A stretch of DNA of 64,000 bases, taken from assembly GCF_049310925.1 (NCBI RefSeq), contig NZ_JBMERP010000007.1, positions 21,069-85,068 of the forward strand, read 5' to 3'. Under the pieces are notes generated by a model, which saw nothing but the letters and a program-made list of their open reading frames with translations, did no database searches and was not told where the DNA came from. The DNA comes from Virgibacillus_F sp049310925. Its GTDB lineage: Bacteria; Bacillota; Bacilli; Bacillales; Amphibacillaceae. Below, one piece after another: positions 58,122 to 64,000 of the stretch. A program made the translations under genes and the position numbers. Numbering within the stretch: position 1 is the stretch's first letter; the number at the start of each line of letters is the position of its first letter.

Positions 58122-59480
58122 CTAAACCAAAACCATCCACAATATAAATGTCACGATTATCGATACAACACCCTGTAATAGGGTTGCGGCTGTCTGGGCT
58201 TTATACGCTTGTGTCACAGACATGCCACTAAATTCCTTTACTACCCAGAAGTAGCTATCATTCACATGGGATACTACCATTGCGCCAGCTCCAATTGACA
58301 TTACCACTAAAGCAAGCGGTATTGCACCTGTTATACCTAATTCCAGTAATAGTGGTGCAACTAATGAAGATGTAATTACCAACGCTGCTGTAGATGAACC
58401 TTGTGCTGTTTTTAACGCTGCAGCAATCAGGAACGGAATGAATACAAACATGGCTCCTGTGAAAAATGCGCTATCACCAAATTCCTGGATGAAAGCTGCT
58501 ACAGGCGTAGCTTTAATAACAGATCCGAATGCCCCACCTGCACCAGTAATCAATAAAATTGGTGCTGCTTCTTTAATTGCAACCCCGATCCAATCTGTTA
58601 ATGTTTCATGGTTATACTTAGGTAGTAACAAGAATGCAAACAGTACTCCGATTAATAGTGCAACCACTGGTGAACCTACAAATAATAAGACATCAAATAA
58701 TGCGCCCGTCCATCCTGCAAATGTTATAACTGAACTGAGTCCAATTAATAGAATTGGTACAACAATCGGTGCAAATGACTTAATAGTTGATGGCATTTCA
58801 CCAAATTCTTCTAAAATAGTATCATAATCATAGGAAAGTTCTTCATCTTCACCTTCAACCTTGATTTTAGTACCAACCCTCATTGCCCATAAATAACCTG
58901 CAATTATTGCCGGAATAGCTACTATTATTCCCATTAGGATAATAGTTCCAAGATAATCCTCTGCCCCAATATTACCAGCTGCAGCTATCGGCCCTGGTGT
59001 TGGCGGAACCAATGTATGTGTTGCAAACAAACCTGTCGACAGCGCAATGGCCATCGATGCGATTGTCACTTTAGCACGTTTAGCAAGTGCTTTTTTCAAG
59101 GAAGATAAAATGACATAACCTGAATCACAGAATACTGGAACACTAACAATAGCTCCTATCAGACTCATTGCCATTTGTGGACGTTTTTCCCCAACGACCC
59201 TCAGGACAACTTCCGCCATCCGTAATGCTGCACCTGACTTTTCCAGAATCACACCAATAATAGTTCCAAAAATAATAACTAGACCAATACCACCCATTAA
59301 CCCACCGAAGCCATTGTTAACAGCTTCTGTTACAGTTGATAAAGGAAGTCCTGACAAAATACCGATTCCAAATGCTGCAAATAATAATGATAGAAACGGA
59401 TGTAACTTTAACTTAGCGGTAGCAAAAATAATAAACAAAACACCAGCAACAATTAATAATATAAGACCGAAACCTTCCAT
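58122..59480 (-). CDS. GntP-family gluconate/glycerate:H+ symporter
   Basis: Membrane carrier of 452 residues with about 12-14 hydrophobic segments. Hallmarks: PLSTVTEAVNNGFGGLMGGIGLVIIFGTIIGVILEKSGAA, VFCDSGYVILSSL, THTLVPPTPGPIAAAGNIGA and SVGAGAMVVSHVNDSYFWVVKEFSGMS-like text. The adjoining glycerate kinase and CdaR regulator suggest D-glycerate or a related sugar acid. Translation may begin 10 bases after AAGGGG. It follows the kinase after 46 bases. Confidence 0.92.
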   Translation of the reverse strand: MEGFGLILLIVAGVLFIIFATAKLKLHPFLSLLFAAFGIGILSGLPLSTVTEAVNNGFGGLMGGIGLVIIFGTIIGVILEKSGAALRMAEVVLRVVGEKRPQMAMSLIGAIVSVPVFCDSGYVILSSLKKALAKRAKVTIASMAIALSTGLFATHTLVPPTPGPIAAAGNIGAEDYLGTIILMGIIVAIPAIIAGYLWAMRVGTKIKVEGEDEELSYDYDTILEEFGEMPSTIKSFAPIVVPILLIGLSSVITFAGWTGALFDVLLFVGSPVVALLIGVLFAFLLLPKYNHETLTDWIGVAIKEAAPILLITGAGGAFGSVIKATPVAAFIQEFGDSAFFTGAMFVFIPFLIAAALKTAQGSSTAALVITSSLVAPLLLELGITGAIPLALVVMSIGAGAMVVSHVNDSYFWVVKEFSGMSVTQAYKAQTAATLLQGVVSIIVTFILWMVLV

Positions 59481-59526
59481 ACCTCTTTCACCCCTTTTTT
59501 AAAATAAAAACACAATTTTCTTAAAG

Positions 59527-60660
59527 CTATTTGCACTGACAACTACTAATAAAATGAACGATTTGTTTTGTCTGTTCAAATAACATTTTCTCTGCATTTT
59601 CCATGCACTCCTGCAATGTGAGCGCACTATTGATAATTGAAAAACATCCAGCAAACTTTTCCTGTAAACTATCCAAGTTACCTCCGAGGCTTCCGGATAT
59701 TAAAATAACAGGGACATTGTATTTCGTTGCAAGATCAGCAACATATCCCGGCGCCTTCCCGAAAAGCGTTTGCTCATCACTTTGTCCTTCACCAGTTAAA
59801 ACAAGGTCAGCACCTTTAATTTGCCTTTCAAGTCTGCTTGTATCTGCTATTAGTTTAGCTCCGGATTCTAAATTTGCTCCCATAGCCAAGAGTGCGAAAC
59901 CTAACCCCCCTGCAGCACCTGCTCCAGCATGCTTTTTATAGGGAAGATTAATTTCATCCTCTATCAAACTCCCATACTTATTTAACGCATTATCAAACTG
60001 TTTTACCTGTTCTGGTGTTGCACCTTTTTGTGGACCATATACTGCACTTGCTCCCATACTTCCACACAACGGATTGTCGACATCACATGCTACCCTTATA
60101 GCAACATCTGGTAACCTGGTATCAAAGTTTGCAAAACTAATGCTTTCAACATTTAAGAGATCACGACCAAATGGACCTAATCGCGTGCTATCTCGGTTCC
60201 AAGCCTCCATACCTAAAGCCTGCAACATTCCTAACCCACCGTCATTTGTCGCACTGCCTCCCAGTCCCATGATCAACGATGTGCATCCCTTGTCGAGAGC
60301 ATCAATTATGACTTCACCAATTCCATAGGATGTCGTGAAGGTAGGGTCACGCTTATCTTCAGGAACCTGCGTTAATCCAGCGATACTAGCACACTCGATA
60401 ATTGCCGTTTTTTTGTTTACAATCCCATAGGAAGTATCAATTCTTTCACCAATTGGTCCAACACAATTTACTGGAATTCGCTCGGCATCTTTAGATGATA
60501 CGAGCAGTGTTTCAAGTGTGCCCTCTCCTCCATCTGCCATAGGCATAATTTGCACATTGCAATCTTTTAGAACCTCTAACACGGCTTTTCCCATTATTTC
60601 AGATGCTTGTTTAGCTGTTAAACTTCCTTTAAATGAATCTGGTGCAATAACTATATTCAT
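59527..60660 (-). CDS. Glycerate kinase, type 1 (GlxK/GarK family)
   Basis: Cytoplasmic kinase of 377 residues that phosphorylates D-glycerate. Hallmarks: IVIAPDSFKGSLTAKQASEIMGKAV (3-27), MPMADGGEGTLETLL, LIMGLGGSATNDGGLGMLQALG, GSMGASAVYGPQKGAT, HAGAGAAGGLGFALLAMGA and LVLTGEGQSDEQTLFGKAPGYVA. The product enters glycolysis. ATG follows AAGGGGC. A cre site lies at 60707-60720. With GntP it forms the glycerate operon under CdaR. Confidence 0.93.
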   Translation of the reverse strand: MNIVIAPDSFKGSLTAKQASEIMGKAVLEVLKDCNVQIMPMADGGEGTLETLLVSSKDAERIPVNCVGPIGERIDTSYGIVNKKTAIIECASIAGLTQVPEDKRDPTFTTSYGIGEVIIDALDKGCTSLIMGLGGSATNDGGLGMLQALGMEAWNRDSTRLGPFGRDLLNVESISFANFDTRLPDVAIRVACDVDNPLCGSMGASAVYGPQKGATPEQVKQFDNALNKYGSLIEDEINLPYKKHAGAGAAGGLGFALLAMGANLESGAKLIADTSRLERQIKGADLVLTGEGQSDEQTLFGKAPGYVADLATKYNVPVILISGSLGGNLDSLQEKFAGCFSIINSALTLQECMENAEKMLFEQTKQIVHFISSCQCK

Positions 60661-60706
60661 AATGGAGCCCCTTCTACTAATGTCTTAAGTCTATTTAACT
60701 TGAAAA

Positions 60707-60720
60707 TGGCTGCGCTTACA
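60707..60720 (-). promoter_or_regulatory. Cre site upstream of the glycerate kinase gene
   Basis: On the minus strand TGTAAGCGCAGCCA fits the CcpA consensus at every fixed position from the TG on. It lies 47 bases before the start. Confidence 0.55.
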
Positions 60721-60779
60721 ATTGTATTTATATACAAACTTTTCAGATTATAATTATAAAAAATTGTGCATCTGCACAG

Positions 60780-61862
60780 TTATATTTTCGTTCTTAATAT
60801 AATAGTTAGAATGAATGCGTCGTATACAGACCTAGGATCTAATCCGATTTTTTCCTTTAACTGATCCAGACGATATTGCAGTGTATTTCGGTGTATGTGT
60901 AACTTTCCTGCTGTTTCTTTTATTGAAAAATTCATAGATAAATAGACTTCTATTGTGTTTAGATATTCTTTATCCAAATTATGAAGTAGAATTTCGTAAT
61001 TTTTACAAACAGCATTATATTCTTGATCAGGAATGGATGCTATCAGTCGCTCTAGCTTCTTGTCTTCAATATATGTAATGTTGCTGTTGGCGCTTGCAAA
61101 CGCGAGAGACTTTTTAGCCTGGAAATAGGATTCCCGAATTCCTTTTATACCAAATTCAACATTTCCTACTCCAACATGAACCTGTTTCTTAGAATGGTTA
61201 ATAATTTTATTTACAAAGTCGTCGATTCGATCAAAAACTGGATCAATCGCAACAATAATCTCATTACCAAGGTATGGCAATGTAAGCAAATTATTTATTT
61301 TAGCTCCTAGAAGTTCTTGACGAATAGGATCTAAACAATCGTGGATATCATCGCCGGTGAAAACCAGTAAACGCCAGGATTGCTTTGGGTTAATAGTTAA
61401 TGAATAAATCGCATCTTCCTCAAGCTGTTCTATCTCAAAACCCATTGGATGTAACAGTTGGTGCACCCAATGACTCCACTGTCTTTCTTTAAAATATGCC
61501 TGCCTTTGTATATTTATCTGTTCCAATGTTATTTCAACAGAAGCACGAATAATACTGGTAATTTGTTTGATAGCCGCAGGATTACCACTTACACCAACCA
61601 CGCCTTTGATTTTATTTTGATGTAAAATAGGTAAGTTAACACCCTGTTTGGTTCCAGGGAAATTAATCACATCTTTTTCAGTTAAAATAACAGATTGCTG
61701 ATTCTGAATTACCTTTAATGCACCGCTGTGAATTTGACTAATGCGTGAACTGTCTGTACTTGCAACAATCTTGCCATTCAAGTCCATAATGTTAATGTCA
61801 ACCTCTATATATTCTGATAATCGTTCAATTATTTCCTGTCCCAATTCAGTTGTTATCTGCAT
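60780..61862 (-). CDS. CdaR/sugar-diacid-type regulator of glycerate genes
   Basis: Regulator of 360 residues. An N-terminal sugar-diacid recognition domain (about 3-135: GQEIIERLSEYIEVDINIMDLNGKIVASTD, GTKQGVNLPILHQNKIKGVVGVSG) is followed by a GGDEF-like connector and a C-terminal PucR-type helix-turn-helix (about 305-350: LSMNFSIKETAGKLHIHRNTLQYRLDQLKEKIG). ATG follows AAGGGAGG. In E. coli CdaR activates glycerate, glucarate and galactarate genes; here the neighbour kinase and GntP carrier are the likely targets. It lies 119 bases upstream of the kinase. Confidence 0.9.
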   Translation of the reverse strand: MQITTELGQEIIERLSEYIEVDINIMDLNGKIVASTDSSRISQIHSGALKVIQNQQSVILTEKDVINFPGTKQGVNLPILHQNKIKGVVGVSGNPAAIKQITSIIRASVEITLEQINIQRQAYFKERQWSHWVHQLLHPMGFEIEQLEEDAIYSLTINPKQSWRLLVFTGDDIHDCLDPIRQELLGAKINNLLTLPYLGNEIIVAIDPVFDRIDDFVNKIINHSKKQVHVGVGNVEFGIKGIRESYFQAKKSLAFASANSNITYIEDKKLERLIASIPDQEYNAVCKNYEILLHNLDKEYLNTIEVYLSMNFSIKETAGKLHIHRNTLQYRLDQLKEKIGLDPRSVYDAFILTIILRTKI

Positions 61863-61908
61863 GGTTGGCCTCCCTTATTAATAGTGGTTTCTTTATCGAG
61901 GTGGACAA

Positions 61909-61941
61909 AACCTGCACATACTCTGTTGGTTTGTGCAGGTC
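61909..61941 (-). terminator. Terminator between the NERD gene and cdaR
   Basis: ACCTGCACA pairs with TGTGCAGGT around a 13-base loop; on the minus strand it is followed by TTTTG. It ends the NERD gene transcript. Confidence 0.75.
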
Positions 61942-61992
61942 TAGTGTATTATAAAATATTAACCTATGATCTTAAGACTTATAATACCGAGA

Positions 61993-62694
61993 CTAGAACT
62001 TTTTTACCCTAATACTTTCAATATGAGCCTTTTTTACTGCCTCTTCAGCCTTTGTGTATCTTAGAAGCTTTAAGTATAGTTGTTCAACCTCTTCTATTTC
62101 CATCATATTAATAGAACCCATAATATCCTTCTTTATAGTCTTAATTAGCGCATTTCTCTTCATTACTTTAACATTTTGAGATGTCACTTTCATTTTTTTC
62201 AGTGTACAACGCTCACTAAAAATTATGTACGACTTATATAGTTCGTCATTATTCATTTCCAAAGTGTATTGCAATGCACTGATATGCCCTTTATTCTGCC
62301 AGATAGGATTGAAGAATCGGTTCTTCTGTTTGTTCGGAAGAGTCTGTACCCAATTTTTATTTTTTTCATCACCAAAAATCCATCCACTGTAGTTCTTTGA
62401 TTCGAATACATAAATACCTGTTTGGGAAAGCATAATTAAATCGATCTCTGTTGTAGACCCATCCTTCTTTGGAATGTATAGATTTGTCAGTAGGCGATGA
62501 TGTCCCTTTAACTTTTCGAGGTAGGAAAAAGTCAAAAATTCACCATAATTCCCTGTATCAAATATAGTTTTTATTAAGCTATTACCACTAGCATCACCGT
62601 AATTTGATCCCTTGTATCGCATGTATTTAGGAAAAATAAAAATTCCGAATCCCACTAAAAAGGTTGAAATGAACCAAAATATTAAAGCTCCCAC
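61993..62694 (-). CDS. NERD-domain protein with N-terminal membrane anchor
   Basis: The protein has 233 residues. A hydrophobic segment at about 3-23 anchors it. The NERD (nuclease-related) domain covers about 45-155: GNYGEFLTFSYLEKLKGHHRLLTNLYIPKKDGSTTEIDLIMLSQTGIYVFESKNYSGWIFG, with the Glu/Asp (TEIDLI) and ExK (FESKN) residues of the nuclease-like fold. The C-terminal part is helical. The function of such proteins is not settled; DNA uptake or defence has been suggested. It starts at GTG 62694, after AGGAGGG. Single gene. Confidence 0.85.
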   Translation of the reverse strand: MGALIFWFISTFLVGFGIFIFPKYMRYKGSNYGDASGNSLIKTIFDTGNYGEFLTFSYLEKLKGHHRLLTNLYIPKKDGSTTEIDLIMLSQTGIYVFESKNYSGWIFGDEKNKNWVQTLPNKQKNRFFNPIWQNKGHISALQYTLEMNNDELYKSYIIFSERCTLKKMKVTSQNVKVMKRNALIKTIKKDIMGSINMMEIEEVEQLYLKLLRYTKAEEAVKKAHIESIRVKKF

Positions 62695-62983
62695 TTCCTA
62701 TCCCTCCTGTTTCATAGACTTAGTTACCAGCCAAAATTACAAAATAATTACATTCTGTTAGTTATCGGCTTATTAAGCAACATTTTTTAGAAAACTTAAC
62801 TTACATCAAACATAATTACAGAAAAAATTCTCTACTGTTAAAAAGTACGAAAGATCCTTTCACTGCTATCGTTTCATGGTAAAATCAAATTGTAGTAATC
62901 CATACTAAATTAGTGGCTAATTATTTATTTTCAAAAATATTTATACTAGATAGAGATATAATACACGAGAAAGGAAGCCTAAC
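62695..62983. other. Intergenic region between the NERD and YerB-like genes
   Basis: 289 AT-rich bases between divergent genes. Apart from the TATAAT box at 62957-62962 I see nothing in it. Confidence 0.4.
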
Positions 62984-64000
62984 ATGAAATTTAAGATTGC
63001 CTTATTTGTTTTAACTCTTTCAGCAGTACTTACAGGTTGTAATGAAAACGAAATGACTATTGAACAAGCAAAGGAAGCTGGATTAAGCAAAATAACAGTT
63101 GAAGAAAAAGCGGTACCTATTGTTGTAAATCAAGGTCCTACATCGCCTACGACTGGGCTACCTGTTAGTGAAAATGACCCAGAGACCCATTTTGCTGTAA
63201 TGGTTGAAAATTCCCCTAAAGCTCGTCCACATACAGGGCTTGCGGATGCAGATATTGTTTATGAGATGGAAGTTGAAGGTAACGTTACACGGTTTCTTGC
63301 TATTTTTAATGATCATATCCCGGAGAAGGTCGGTCCAGTTCGAAGTTCGAGACATTATTTTTTACCGATTGCTGAATCGTGGAATGTGCCCTATATTCAC
63401 TTCGGAGGCTCACCACAAGCGTATGCTAGGTTAGATAATCTCTCAATTCCTACGATTGATGGCATCTATCAGGGGAAATATTTCAAAAGAGACAATAGTA
63501 GGTTTGCTCCACATAATGCTTATTTACACACGAATAAATTAGAGAATTTCAACCAGGAACTTACAAATGATAAATTCACATTTGATAAAAATGCTCATTA
63601 TGAAGAATCTGTAGCTTCAACTACTTTAGATATTACCTATAATAATTTCACTCGGGTTACCTATCAGTTTGATTCCAAGACGAATCTGTATAACCGCTAT
63701 CTAGAAGGCAGACCTCATTTTGATCGTGAAACTGGGGAACAAATTAAGGCAAACAACGTAATTATTATCTATGCTGCACATCAACCAATTCCTGGCGATA
63801 CAGCAGGTAGAATAGATATCACCTTAACAGGGGAAGGAGACGCCGAATTTTTCTTAGACGGCCAGGTTGTGAAAGGCATGTGGAAAAAAGAGAAAAATGG
63901 TATTCATTTCTATGCAAATGGTGATAGTGTTGCCCTTAACCCAGGGAAAACCTGGATTCAGGTAGTTGACGCTCAAAAAAGAAATAATGTTTCGTATTAG
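62984..64000 (+). CDS. YerB-like lipoprotein (DUF3048)
   Basis: Lipoprotein of 338 residues ending with a stop at the last base of the window. Signal MKFKIALFVLTLSAVLTGCNE, lipobox LTGC with Cys at 19. The DUF3048 domain covers about 50-330: PTTGLPVSENDPETHFAVMVENSPKARPHTGLADADIVYEMEVEGNVTRFLAIF, PEKVGPVRSSRHYFLPIAE and the C-terminal VALNPGKTWIQVVD. B. subtilis YerB is a lipoprotein of unknown function. ATG follows AAAGGAAG. A TATAAT box is at 62957-62962, without a good -35. Confidence 0.9.
   Translation: MKFKIALFVLTLSAVLTGCNENEMTIEQAKEAGLSKITVEEKAVPIVVNQGPTSPTTGLPVSENDPETHFAVMVENSPKARPHTGLADADIVYEMEVEGNVTRFLAIFNDHIPEKVGPVRSSRHYFLPIAESWNVPYIHFGGSPQAYARLDNLSIPTIDGIYQGKYFKRDNSRFAPHNAYLHTNKLENFNQELTNDKFTFDKNAHYEESVASTTLDITYNNFTRVTYQFDSKTNLYNRYLEGRPHFDRETGEQIKANNVIIIYAAHQPIPGDTAGRIDITLTGEGDAEFFLDGQVVKGMWKKEKNGIHFYANGDSVALNPGKTWIQVVDAQKRNNVSY

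Overview
The window is low-GC chromosomal DNA from a spore-former-type Firmicute, most likely a Bacillaceae genus near Oceanobacillus, Virgibacillus or Lentibacillus. This rests on strong AGGAGG-type ribosome sites, several GTG/TTG starts, Bacillus-type families (YwrABCD-like genes, YflT-like, YerB-like, YpbF-like, HtpX, BsuPI-domain lipoprotein) and cre-like sites. I saw no rRNA, tRNA, CRISPR array, prophage or intact transposase.

Layout. 1-3.4 kb: a NitT/TauT/sulfonate-type ABC importer (cut by the window edge) and cysteine synthase. 3.4-4 kb: a GC-rich pair of inverted repeats. 4-9.4 kb: beta-aspartyl dipeptidase, membrane proteins, a CPA2 cation/proton antiporter and an unlisted 56-residue protein. 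9.6-15.4 kb: an SDR, a decayed amino-acid permease beside acetamidase, then proBA. 15.8-25.9 kb: a complete carbohydrate locus (LacI regulator, ABC importer, GH3 beta-glucosidase, GH94 phosphorylase) that matches the beta-1,2-glucooligosaccharide locus known in Listeria innocua. 26-31.7 kb: small proteins, a UlaG-like hydrolase, a split chromate transporter and a YwrD-type gamma-glutamyltransferase. 31.9-38 kb: a five-gene peptide ABC importer and a divergent Lrp-type regulator. 38-39.4 kb: stress protein and uracil-DNA glycosylase. 39.5-45.1 kb: a formate/oxalate block (YdeP-type molybdopterin oxidoreductase, DUF2294 protein, OFA antiporter, FdhD). 45.2-52.1 kb: xylanase remnant, HtpX, SCP2 protein, MATE pump, a symmetric 20-bp repeat array, NhaP antiporter, RNase H-like protein, nitroreductase remnant and epimerase. 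52.2-64 kb: NRDE protein, small lipoprotein, amino-acid ABC importer with an embedded saccharopine/lysine-dehydrogenase-like enzyme and divergent GntR regulator, a glycerate block (GntP, glycerate kinase, CdaR), a NERD protein and a YerB-like lipoprotein.

The best candidate for something undescribed is a pair of RNA leaders on the minus strand. One lies before the OFA antiporter and one before the molybdopterin oxidoreductase. Each has the same short core (TAGTAGCGA, then YCCTGCT), a GG...CC stem that would compete with the next hairpin, and an intrinsic terminator. I could not match it to a riboswitch class I know. Other items of note are a 4+4 mirror array of TCGAGCAC units, a GntR gene whose only plausible start is ATA, twin operators exactly 189 bp apart, three gene remnants, and several families of dispersed repeats.
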